The notes beneath the pieces are model-generated. The model had not been told where the DNA came from. It ran no database searches and saw nothing but the letters and a program-made list of their open reading frames with translations. Shown piece after piece: positions 6,209-13,607 of a stretch of 17,895 nucleotides of DNA. The DNA is from an uncultured archaeon (GTDB taxonomy: Archaea > Nanobdellota > Nanobdellia > Woesearchaeales > CAIVOO01), in NCBI GenBank assembly GCA_903907555.1, contig CAIVOO010000084.1, positions 1 through 17,895 on the forward strand. The letters run 5' to 3'. Position numbers and translations under genes: made by a program. Each line of letters starts with the position of its first letter. Within the stretch, counting starts at the first letter, position 1.

Positions 6209-6963
6209 GGATTGTAATGCTGGGCTAAAGAAACAATCAATTCATCTTTCTTCTTTTTCCAGACTGAATCATTTATTTCCCTGAAAGAAGCCATGAAATA
6301 ATCATCCCATACTTTTTTTGTTCCTTCCTGTGACACAATCCTCTCATAACTTTTATATTTCTTGCTTTCAAATGTTATGAACTCAAAGCGCGTCAGAATA
6401 AAAATAGGATTACTTAGCTTTATGCTTCCGAGAGGCTCGAAAAGGTCTGACATCTGCTGCCTCCTGTATGTGCCAACAACCCTATTGGGCATAGGCTCTT
6501 TCTTGTCAACGACTGGATCATAAATCTGTATTGCCCTCGAATTGCATATGAATGATATCTTTGACTTGATTTCATAATATAATTTAAGGTCTGCTTTCAA
6601 GTTCTCTATAAGATCATGCAATTTTTTATATTCTACAGGGTGCTTCCTTCCATATACAATAAAAAATGGAGCGCTAAGATAGCCTGATTCGATTTGAGAA
6701 ACAGCATTGTCAAAATCCCCATTGCATAAACCTTTTGTTTCAATTTTTTCTATGTTGAAAGGAACTAAATCTTTTTCTTGAACCAGCTCTACCAATCCAT
6801 TTAGTATTGGAACAACTTCTTCTGCAGAGTGCGGGGAATCCATTATCTGCCTGAAGCTTACAATAGTCTTGTCCTTGCTGAAGTTTGGAAAAAGCTTCGG
6901 ATCTTTTCTTGCCTTTTCCTGCACCAGCTTTACAACTTTCTTTAAAGTCTCGTCGAGCGTCAT
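6205..6963 (-). CDS. Hypothetical protein beside kae1, unknown function
   Basis: I do not recognise this 252-residue protein. It is soluble, with no signal peptide or membrane helix. The first 75 residues are helical and Lys/Glu-rich. A mixed alpha/beta middle follows (about 76-160; SAPFFIVYGRKHP, then a helical stretch, then ISFICNSRAIQIYDP), with a basic loop (VVGTYRRQQMSDLFEP). The C-terminal third has strands (IFILTRFEFITFESKKY) and a final helix with WKKKKDEL. No catalytic motif stands out; the basic patches would suit nucleic-acid binding, but that is a guess. ATG 6963 lies 28 bp from a TATA box (6988-6995) that overlaps the cmk stop codon, so the gene probably has its own leaderless transcript. 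Confidence 0.75.
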   Translation of the reverse strand: MTLDETLKKVVKLVQEKARKDPKLFPNFSKDKTIVSFRQIMDSPHSAEEVVPILNGLVELVQEKDLVPFNIEKIETKGLCNGDFDNAVSQIESGYLSAPFFIVYGRKHPVEYKKLHDLIENLKADLKLYYEIKSKISFICNSRAIQIYDPVVDKKEPMPNRVVGTYRRQQMSDLFEPLGSIKLSNPIFILTRFEFITFESKKYKSYERIVSQEGTKKVWDDYFMASFREINDSVWKKKKDELIVSLAQHYNP

Positions 6964-6984
6964 AACTACGCGAGAATAGTCAAA

Positions 6985-7545
6985 TTATTTATAAACCTTT
7001 CCCTTCTCGAGAAAATCAAGAATACATTTAATAATCTCGTCCTTCGTCTTGCTGCTGGTGTCAATCACCAAATCGTAATTCTTATGGTCATACTGCTCAA
7101 TGCCATAAAGTTTCCTATACCTCTTATTCTCTGAACCCATCCTGAATTTTATTTTCTCAATCACTTCATTAATATCTGCAACCTGCTTCTCTGTTGATTT
7201 CCTGAAATGGGATTTATCTGAAAATATTCTCTTTGCAGAAACTTCAGGGCTGCATTCAAGGAATATTTTTACAGAATGCGGAATGAAATGCCAGGCAAGC
7301 CTTCCGTCGATGACAAATCCATTCTCTTTTTTTCCGAACTGCCTCTGCCTTTCGTCAAGCTCTTCATCTATTGATTTGTCAGTTTCGGCAATCTTGCTAA
7401 GCTCTTCAAGCGTCATCCCTCTTTCCTTGGCCATCTGGCGCATGAAGTCGCCTGTGGAATAATGCTTCAGCTTCAGCTTTTCAGCCAATAATTTTGCTAT
7501 AGTGCTTTTCCCAGAACCAGGCTTTCCAGCTAAAGTGATAATCAT
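6985..7545 (-). CDS. cmk: Cytidylate kinase, archaeal type
   Basis: P-loop nucleoside monophosphate kinase of 186 residues that phosphorylates (d)CMP to (d)CDP. The Walker A loop GKPGSGKST begins at residue 7, followed by the archaeal Cmk pattern: HYSTGDFMRQMAKERGMTLEEL, then DGRLAWHFIPHS for substrate and lid, and the RIFSDK...R lid region. The architecture is the short (about 180-190 residue) archaeal class. ATG 7545 overlaps the pepA stop as ATGA and has GGAGTGG upstream; an in-frame GTG at 7557 would place the ribosome site inside the gene. It is the last gene of the five-gene RDD-sppA-subtilase-pepA-cmk operon. An AMP kinase-like alternative is possible but less likely. Confidence 0.9.
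   Translation of the reverse strand: MIITLAGKPGSGKSTIAKLLAEKLKLKHYSTGDFMRQMAKERGMTLEELSKIAETDKSIDEELDERQRQFGKKENGFVIDGRLAWHFIPHSVKIFLECSPEVSAKRIFSDKSHFRKSTEKQVADINEVIEKIKFRMGSENKRYRKLYGIEQYDHKNYDLVIDTSSKTKDEIIKCILDFLEKGKVYK
6988..6995 (-). promoter_or_regulatory. TATA box for the unknown gene beside kae1
   Basis: TTTATAAA on the minus strand, centred 28 bp before ATG 6963. It begins just after the cmk stop codon (TAA 6985-6987), so the promoter abuts the end of the upstream operon. Confidence 0.55.
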
Positions 7546-8924
7546 CTTTTGAGCCACTCCATTATCAGCCTTAGTCCAGCTCCTGTTCCTCCTTTTGTCA
7601 TGTAATATCTTGGCTTGTCATACCAGGCTGTCGCTGCTATGTCAAGATGCACCCAAGGAGTTTTATCCACAAATTCTTTCAAAAATGCTGCGCCGTAAAT
7701 TGTTCCAGCGGATTTTCCGTCGCCGCCAATGTTTTTCAAATCTGCAATAGAGCCCTTGATATCTTCTGAAAAATCATCCCACAATGGAAGCTGCCAGACA
7801 AGCTCTCCTGTTTTCTCGCCTGCCTTTTCAAACTGCTTTGCAAGCTCGGCATTGTTTGTCAATAATCCTGTAGCATAATCACCAAGAGCGACTCTGACAG
7901 CTCCTGTCAGTGTAGCCAAATCAACAATTTTAGTGGCTTTCAGTTCTTTTATTGAAAAAGCAAGCGCATCTGCTAAAATCAGCCTGCCCTCTGCATCTGT
8001 GTTTGCTATCTCAACAGTTTTTCCCTTGTATGATTTCACTGAATCGCCTGGCTTGTAAGATGAAGGGCCTATCATGTTCTCGCACAAAGCCATGACTCCC
8101 ACAATATTCACAGGAAGCTCAAGCTCTGCAGCTGTTTTCATTATCCCAAGAACTGTTGCAGCGCCTGCCATGTCGCCTCTCATAGTTTCGATATAACCTG
8201 TAGGCTTGAGATTTAATCCTCCTGAATCGAAAGTGATGCCTTTTCCGACAAAAGCAATTTTTTCTCCTGCCTTTCCTCCGTGATATTCCATGACGACAAG
8301 CTGTGGAGGATAGTTGCTTCCTCTGGAAACTGCGAGCAGCAGGCCGAAACCATGCTTTTCCAGTTCGCTTTTTTGCAGAATCCTGCATTTAACTCCTGCA
8401 TTCTTGCAGGTTTCCTCTGCGAATTTTGCAAAAGCCACTGGATTCTTCAGCTCGCTGTTCTCGTTTACCAAATCCCTGACAAAAAGAACATTTTGGCAGA
8501 TTCTTATTGTCTCGCTAAATTTTTTTGCGTCAGGATTTCTCACAACAATCGCAGCAGTATCCAGCTTTTTTTCCTCTTTCTTTGTCTTGTACTTGTCAAA
8601 AGAATAATTTGAAAGCAGAATGCCTTCAATTACAGCTCCTGCATATTTTTCTGACAAAGGCTGTATGCAAATTGATTTTGCTTTTAATGCAACAGCTTGA
8701 TTAATGACTGTAGAATATGCTCTTCTTATCCTTTCTTCAGAAAGCTCTTTCTCTTTCCCGATTCCCAAATACAAAATTCTTTTATCCTCTTCTGTTACAA
8801 TAAGAGTTGTGTTGAACTCTGCCTTGAAATCGAATGCATCAAAAATATTTCTTCTCGTGCCCTCTGCAACCTCATAAACAGCCAAATCAGAGCCTTTTTC
8901 CTGCTTAACAAATTCAATCTTCAT
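7542..8924 (-). CDS. pepA: Leucyl aminopeptidase (M17 family, PepA-like)
   Basis: Cytosolic di-metal aminopeptidase that removes N-terminal residues from peptides. The 460-residue protein has an M17 N-terminal domain (about 1-150) and a catalytic C-terminal domain. Metal and catalytic residues are all visible: K228 and D233 in VGKGITFDSGG, D251 in RGDMAG, and D310, E312 and R314 in NTDAEGRLILADAL. It starts four bases after the subtilase stop with GGGTGA as ribosome site, and overlaps cmk by ATGA. Family members form hexamers. Placed after two envelope proteases in one transcript, it could finish degradation of imported or membrane-derived peptides; that link is inference. Complete, with no missing active-site residue. 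Confidence 0.95.
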   Translation of the reverse strand: MKIEFVKQEKGSDLAVYEVAEGTRRNIFDAFDFKAEFNTTLIVTEEDKRILYLGIGKEKELSEERIRRAYSTVINQAVALKAKSICIQPLSEKYAGAVIEGILLSNYSFDKYKTKKEEKKLDTAAIVVRNPDAKKFSETIRICQNVLFVRDLVNENSELKNPVAFAKFAEETCKNAGVKCRILQKSELEKHGFGLLLAVSRGSNYPPQLVVMEYHGGKAGEKIAFVGKGITFDSGGLNLKPTGYIETMRGDMAGAATVLGIMKTAAELELPVNIVGVMALCENMIGPSSYKPGDSVKSYKGKTVEIANTDAEGRLILADALAFSIKELKATKIVDLATLTGAVRVALGDYATGLLTNNAELAKQFEKAGEKTGELVWQLPLWDDFSEDIKGSIADLKNIGGDGKSAGTIYGAAFLKEFVDKTPWVHLDIAATAWYDKPRYYMTKGGTGAGLRLIMEWLKR

Positions 8925-8928
8925 ATTT

Positions 8929-10032
8929 TCACCCGCTTGCCAATACTGCGCCCTGAGAATTGATATTGTCAGATGCAGTGTTTTTCAGAATATCCTTAAT
9001 ATGCGTGAATGTAAGTTCTGGATTTACAGCAAGCATCAGAGCGATTGTTCCGCTTGTGTAGGCTGCTGAAACAGATGTTCCTGCGATTGTTGCATAATTA
9101 AAGCTATTGTACGTTGATAATGCTTCTCCTGGAGCTGTTGCGTCAATTTCTTCCCCGAAATTTGCCCAAGGCTTCTCTGCCCTTGCAGCTATTACAGTCT
9201 CGTAAGCTGCAGGGAAGTACACAAAACCACCATTTTCTCCCGAAGGAGCCACAACAATTACATTTTCTGAATAAGCCTTGCTAATCTCTTTTTTTACAAT
9301 CTCTCCCAAATCATTCTTGGAAGCGAATCCAATATCAATAATCTGGACTTTGCTCTTGCGCGCATCCTCAATTCCCTTGGCAATTGCATCTGCATCGCAA
9401 ATTCCTTCAGAATCGCAGACTTGTACCACATACAATTTTGCTCTCGGAGCAACCCCGACAATGCCTATCTGGTTGAAGCCTGCAGCAATTATTCCTGCAG
9501 TGTGAGTTCCGTGCCCATTCCTGTCCTCGCAGTTGCTTCCTGTTTCAGAAACACATAAGGCAATGTTCTGCTCCAAATCAGGATGCTTTCTTGAGATTCC
9601 CGTGTCAAGAACTGCAACCTTTACATCCTTTCCCTCGCTTTTTTCCCATGCCTTGTCAGCATTTATTTCAGAAAGCTGTGACGGGATTATTTGCTCATCC
9701 TGCCTTTGTTCGCTGACTAAATAGAATAAGGCGATTTTTGCAGATTCAACCTTCTCATATTTTTCTATGTTCTTGTTCTCCAGAATTTTATTGAGATTTT
9801 CTTGCGATGCACTTATTGAAATAACTGGAAAATCATCATACTGAAATCTTACATTTGCGTACTCTCCTATTTTAGAGACTTCGTTGTTTGTTGGAATGTT
9901 TGTAAAATATAGGAAATAATTCTTATCAGAATCCTTTGCCATAAATCCTGTTATGCTGCTATTGGTTGCCATCAATACAATTACTGCAGCCAAAGTTGCA
10001 ATTAAAAGTATATTTACTGCCCTTGGATTCAT
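8929..10032 (-). CDS. Secreted or membrane-anchored subtilisin-like serine protease (S8)
   Basis: A 367-residue subtilase precursor. Residues about 7-25 form an uncleaved or cleavable signal helix, residues about 38-105 look like an I9-type propeptide (NYFLYFTNIP..., ending near IALFYLV), and the catalytic domain begins near residue 137. The triad is D143 (VAVLDTGIS), H174 (NGHGTHTAG) and S320 (AGTSVSAA). Four cysteines (C160, C168, C206, C212) suggest disulfides and an extracellular site. The usual oxyanion-hole Asn of the 'GNxG' motif is Glu here (SGENGG, E266), so activity should not be assumed. The domain ends almost at once after the final helix. The start overlaps the sppA stop by 4 nt, with GAGGT upstream. 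Confidence 0.93.
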   Translation of the reverse strand: MNPRAVNILLIATLAAVIVLMATNSSITGFMAKDSDKNYFLYFTNIPTNNEVSKIGEYANVRFQYDDFPVISISASQENLNKILENKNIEKYEKVESAKIALFYLVSEQRQDEQIIPSQLSEINADKAWEKSEGKDVKVAVLDTGISRKHPDLEQNIALCVSETGSNCEDRNGHGTHTAGIIAAGFNQIGIVGVAPRAKLYVVQVCDSEGICDADAIAKGIEDARKSKVQIIDIGFASKNDLGEIVKKEISKAYSENVIVVAPSGENGGFVYFPAAYETVIAARAEKPWANFGEEIDATAPGEALSTYNSFNYATIAGTSVSAAYTSGTIALMLAVNPELTFTHIKDILKNTASDNINSQGAVLASG

Positions 10033-10925
10033 GAAGTTACCTCAAATTTTTGTTGTGTAAGCGATGAACTAATCCCTTTTCCTACGAAAAATCCGTGCTC
10101 AGAAACCAAGCTTGCAATCGCATCCAAAAATGTCTGCTTCTTCTCGTAAACAACAGGCTCAACAGATGTTATGTTTGTTTTTTGCTTGACGATTTCATAA
10201 GCCTTCTCCTTGCCGCCAAGCTCGTCGATCAAGCCAAGGTTCTTTGCCTCCTCTCCAAGATAGAATTCCCCTGTTGCAAGCTCCTTGACTTTCTCAACAG
10301 TCATATTCCTGTTCTTTGCCACTTCTGCTATGAAATACTCGCCAATCTTGTCGATTTTTGACTGCAGCAGTGATTTTTCGTCTTCAGATAATTTCTTGTA
10401 AGGCGTCCCCAAGTCCTTGTATTTTCCATAAACAAATCTTTCATATGAAACATTGTAATCCTGCATAAGCCCTGAGAATTCAAGATATGAACCCAGCACG
10501 CCTATGCTTCCTGTGATAGATAACGGATGAGCCACTATCACATCTGTTGATGATGCAACCCAATATGCTCCTGACGCGCCAACTTCCCTAATCCATGCAA
10601 CCTTTGTCTTGTTTACTGCCTTCAAAGCGTCAGCTATTTCAGCAGAAGCAACAGGAGTTCCGCCTGGAGAATTAATCTCTACAATGATTGCTTTTATGGC
10701 CTCGTTCTTGTCTGCTTCCTCAATGAACTTCACAATATCTTCTGATGTTGAAACCTGAGTTCCGAAAGTTGATGTTCCCTGCGACATGATAATGCCGTCA
10801 ACTTTTATCATGGCAACATTCCCAATGTTTTGTTCTACAAAAGCACCGAATATTGCTGAAATCGCCAAGCTAAGTATCAGTATGTAAACCAAATATTTTA
10901 GTGTTGATTTGAGTTTTTCATTCAT
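10029..10925 (-). CDS. sppA: Signal peptide peptidase SppA (S49 family)
   Basis: A 298-residue membrane-anchored protease of the short archaeal/Gram-positive SppA class, which clears remnant signal peptides and other membrane peptides. One transmembrane helix lies at about 10-30, followed by the clp-crotonase-fold domain. The Ser/Lys dyad is visible: S118 in GASGAYWVA and K170 in YGKYKD, 52 residues apart as in characterised archaeal SppA. INSPGGT (near 85-90) is the conserved loop before it. The start overlaps the RDD gene as ATGA, with GAGGG upstream, and the stop overlaps the subtilase start. The operon context suggests a linked set of envelope proteases. Complete. Confidence 0.95.
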   Translation of the reverse strand: MNEKLKSTLKYLVYILILSLAISAIFGAFVEQNIGNVAMIKVDGIIMSQGTSTFGTQVSTSEDIVKFIEEADKNEAIKAIIVEINSPGGTPVASAEIADALKAVNKTKVAWIREVGASGAYWVASSTDVIVAHPLSITGSIGVLGSYLEFSGLMQDYNVSYERFVYGKYKDLGTPYKKLSEDEKSLLQSKIDKIGEYFIAEVAKNRNMTVEKVKELATGEFYLGEEAKNLGLIDELGGKEKAYEIVKQKTNITSVEPVVYEKKQTFLDAIASLVSEHGFFVGKGISSSLTQQKFEVTS

Positions 10926-11380
10926 TTGTATCCCTCGTCCAAAGTCCTTGTCCTTGAAAAGTATTCTGAAAGCCTGTAGTTCCTAAATATAAGGAAAATT
11001 GGGTCGATTATTATCAGCAGGCTTAATGGAAATATTGGTATGAACATCAAGTTTCTAACTAAAGCTTCCCAAAAAGTCAGTTTTTCACCAGCTCCCTTTG
11101 CGTAAATCCTGAGAAGAATCTTTCCAGGAGTCTGGGAAAGCTTGTATTCGAACGTGAAAAAATAAAGGAAAATGATTATTGATATAAGAGATAGAACTGT
11201 TGACAGTTTAAGCAAAGCAGCCTCACTGCTTAAAGTTGCGATAGAGTAATCCTGCGGCAAAGCCCTGTTCAGAAGCCCTGAAAAAGGCATCAATACCACT
11301 ACATCAATAAAAAACCAATCTATCAGAAACGCTATAATCCTTCGCCACAAAGGAGCGTAAAGCTCAACACCCTTTTTCAT
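10922..11380 (-). CDS. RDD-family membrane protein
   Basis: A 152-residue integral membrane protein. The RDD signature is present: PLWRRIIAFLIDWFFID holds the Arg and first Asp in helix 1, and TPGKILLRI is the conserved turn before the last helix. Three to four hydrophobic segments are seen (about 14-37, 57-82, 105-133). RDD proteins are poorly defined; some bacterial members are linked to ion transport. The longest open frame begins at 11527, but ATG 11380 is correct by two criteria: the family start sits here, and the shared TATA box (11403-11410) is centred 26 bp upstream. It is the first gene of the protease operon. Confidence 0.87.
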   Translation of the reverse strand: MKKGVELYAPLWRRIIAFLIDWFFIDVVVLMPFSGLLNRALPQDYSIATLSSEAALLKLSTVLSLISIIIFLYFFTFEYKLSQTPGKILLRIYAKGAGEKLTFWEALVRNLMFIPIFPLSLLIIIDPIFLIFRNYRLSEYFSRTRTLDEGYK

Positions 11381-11402
11381 ACAGCATTCTAAAGAGAGAG
11401 AA

Positions 11403-11410
11403 TTTATAAA
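11403..11410. promoter_or_regulatory. Shared palindromic TATA box between the protease operon and elp3
   Basis: TTTATAAA is its own reverse complement. Its centre (11406.5) is 26.5 bp from ATG 11380 on the minus strand and 26.5 bp from ATG 11433 on the plus strand. No second TATA-like element stands out for either gene, so one site could serve both leaderless transcripts. Confidence 0.7.
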
Positions 11411-11432
11411 TATATTGCTTGATATCAGCAAT

Positions 11433-13091
11433 ATGCCGAATGAATTTTTTGCTGAACTGATTGAGAACATAAAAAAGGCAAATCCTTCTAAAAATAGCAT
11501 AGGAAGGCTGAAGCAGGAGCTTTGCAAGAAATATCACATAGCGCAGCCGCCAACAGACATTGAAATACTGACAAATGCTGATGAGAAAGACCTTTCTGTA
11601 CTGAAAAAACTTCTTCTCACAAAGCCGACAAGGACAATTTCAGGGGTTGCTGTAATCGCTTTGATGACAAAGCCTTTCCCCTGCCCGCACGGCAAGTGCA
11701 TCTACTGCCCTGGTGGAGTTAAGTCTGCCTTAGGGAATGTTCCTCAATCCTACACAGGGCATGAGCCTGCGACATTAAGGGCAATCAGGGCGAACTATGA
11801 CCCTTACATCATTGTGTTCAACAGGCTTGAGCAGTATATTGTGGCCGGGCACTCTCCTGAGAAAATCGAGATGATTATAATGGGCGGCACGTTTTTGAGC
11901 TTTCCTAAAAAATATCAGGAAGATTTCATAACATACAGCTACAAGGCGCTTAATGATTTCTCGAGAGAGTTTTATCCTTGCGGAAAGTTTGATTTTGTGA
12001 AATTCAAGAAATTCTTTGAATTGCCTGGAAAAGTTGGCGATGAGAAAAGAACTGTAAAGATTCAGAAGAAAATCCTGAAGCTGAAGAAGAAGTCAACCCT
12101 TGAGAAGGAAAAGCTCCGCAATGAAAAAGCAAAAACAAGATGTGTGGCGCTTTGCATAGAGACAAGGCCTGATTGGTGCAAGCATAAGCACATTAACGAA
12201 ATGCTAAGGTTTGGAGCTACCAGAGTTGAGCTTGGAGTGCAGAACCTTTCTGAAAAAATATTGAAAGAGATAAACAGGGGGCACACTGTTGCGGATATTA
12301 TCGAAGCTACACAGTTGATGAAAGATGCATTATTGAAGGTTGGCTACCACATGATGCCTGGGCTTCCAGGAGTTTCACGAGAGCAAGATATTGATAATTT
12401 CAGGCAGTTGTTTTCTAATCCTGATTTCAAGCCAGATGCCTTGAAAATATATCCTTGCATGGTTTTCAAGGGAACAAAGCTTTACACAATGTGGAAGAAA
12501 GGCTGGTACAAGCCGTTGACAACTGACGAGGCAGCAGACATAATCAGCGAAGCAAAACGATTTGTCCCGAAATACTGCAGGATAATGCGTGTTAATCGTG
12601 ATATTCCAACAAAGATATCTTCAGCAGGCATAGGAAATACAAATCTCAGGCAGACTGTTGATGAATATCTGCGGATGAAAGGGATAAAATGCAAATGTAT
12701 CCGATGCCGTGAGCCGAAAGGCAAGAATATTGATTTGAAATCTTTGAAGATATTAGTTGAAAAATATGCTGCAAGCGGCGGGATTGAGTATTTCATTTCA
12801 GCAGAAGACGTAAAGAATGACATTCTAGTCGGATTCTGCAGGCTACGGATAAAAGATGGAAAAGCAGGCGTTCGTGAATTGCATGTATACTCTCAAGCAT
12901 TGCCTCTTGGAGGTTCTGGAAGCCTGCAGCATCGCGGGATAGGAACTTCATTGATGAAAGAAGCAGAAAAGATTGCGAAAGCGAACAAATGCAAAAAGAT
13001 TTCTGTAATATCAGGAGTTGGAGTCAGAGAGTATTACAAGAAGAAACTAAGATACAAGAATGATGGATTCTATGTGAGTAAGAGAATATAA
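11433..13091 (+). CDS. elp3: Elp3-type tRNA uridine(34) carboxymethyl synthase (radical SAM/GNAT)
   Basis: A 552-residue archaeal Elp3. It adds the cm5 group to wobble U34 using S-adenosylmethionine and acetyl-CoA. The radical SAM cluster motif CPHGKCIYC (C84, C89, C92) is intact, preceded by the Elp3-specific N-terminal tRNA-binding helices. GHEPATLRAIRANYDPY and CIETRPDWC are further Elp3 signatures. The C-terminal GNAT domain (about 440-552) has HRGIGTSLM for acetyl-CoA. ATG 11433 is preferred to TTG 11415 because it lies 26 bp from the TATA box, implying a leaderless mRNA. As in other archaea the protein would act alone, without Elongator partners. It is convergent with the next gene, with 10 bp between stops. 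Confidence 0.95.
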   Translation: MPNEFFAELIENIKKANPSKNSIGRLKQELCKKYHIAQPPTDIEILTNADEKDLSVLKKLLLTKPTRTISGVAVIALMTKPFPCPHGKCIYCPGGVKSALGNVPQSYTGHEPATLRAIRANYDPYIIVFNRLEQYIVAGHSPEKIEMIIMGGTFLSFPKKYQEDFITYSYKALNDFSREFYPCGKFDFVKFKKFFELPGKVGDEKRTVKIQKKILKLKKKSTLEKEKLRNEKAKTRCVALCIETRPDWCKHKHINEMLRFGATRVELGVQNLSEKILKEINRGHTVADIIEATQLMKDALLKVGYHMMPGLPGVSREQDIDNFRQLFSNPDFKPDALKIYPCMVFKGTKLYTMWKKGWYKPLTTDEAADIISEAKRFVPKYCRIMRVNRDIPTKISSAGIGNTNLRQTVDEYLRMKGIKCKCIRCREPKGKNIDLKSLKILVEKYAASGGIEYFISAEDVKNDILVGFCRLRIKDGKAGVRELHVYSQALPLGGSGSLQHRGIGTSLMKEAEKIAKANKCKKISVISGVGVREYYKKKLRYKNDGFYVSKRI

Positions 13092-13101
13092 GAGATAACT
13101 T

Positions 13102-13572
13102 TTACAGGCGACGTATCTTTTTAGAATCTAAAAATTTCTCAATTCTCTTATCAGAATTATCAATGGAATGAAATATCAATCTATACCCATGAAAATCAGT
13201 ACAAACAACTACATTCTTGACATTGAACCACCTATCAGAGAATGTTGCATAAACACTATAACAGGTAATATCTTTGCACGGGATTTTAAACTCTGATTTC
13301 CTGAAAAACCTTATGTCATTGCAATAAATGTACTTATCGCCAAATTTATAATTGTTATTTTTGAATTTAATAAAAAAAGGAATCATCTGATAAATCAAAA
13401 TAATTATGTAAAAAGTTACTGAGAAAGCCACGCTTGGCATTTTATTATATAGGGAAGTAATGAGTAAAAAAGGAATCATTACAGCCAAGCAGAAGAGATT
13501 ATAGTTGATAAATTTCTTTACAAAGAAAGGAACCGGCAATGGTTTTGTTTCAAACAATATTTTATCAGGCAT
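13102..13572 (-). CDS. Two-helix membrane protein with PH-like C-terminal domain
   Basis: A 156-residue protein with a short N-terminus, two membrane helices (about 20-41 and 46-68) and a soluble beta-rich C-terminal half. The layout of two helices followed by strands such as KYIYCNDIRFFRK, KNVVVC and YRLIFHSI resembles bacterial PH-like (YdbS/bPH2) proteins, but the match is by pattern only. No catalytic motif is visible. ATG 13572 has a TATA-like TATATAAT/ATTATATA (13594-13601) 26 bp upstream, so the gene likely has its own leaderless message, and it is separated from the GNAT-C39 gene. Its 3' end meets elp3 tail to tail. Composition is more AT-rich than the neighbouring ribosomal genes. 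Confidence 0.72.
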   Translation of the reverse strand: MPDKILFETKPLPVPFFVKKFINYNLFCLAVMIPFLLITSLYNKMPSVAFSVTFYIIILIYQMIPFFIKFKNNNYKFGDKYIYCNDIRFFRKSEFKIPCKDITCYSVYATFSDRWFNVKNVVVCTDFHGYRLIFHSIDNSDKRIEKFLDSKKIRRL

Positions 13573-13593
13573 AAGAGTTAAGTATTTTCAGTC

Positions 13594-13601
13594 TATATAA
13601 T
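13594..13601 (-). promoter_or_regulatory. TATA box for the PH-like membrane protein gene
   Basis: ATTATATA on the minus strand, centred 25-26 bp before ATG 13572. It lies just after the stop of the GNAT-C39 gene. Confidence 0.5.
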
Positions 13602-13607
13602 ATTTTC

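Noticed and set aside
11381..11527. Upstream N-terminal extension of the RDD protein
   Set aside because: The 49 extra residues have no family match, run across the shared TATA box and overlap the elp3 coding start on the opposite strand.
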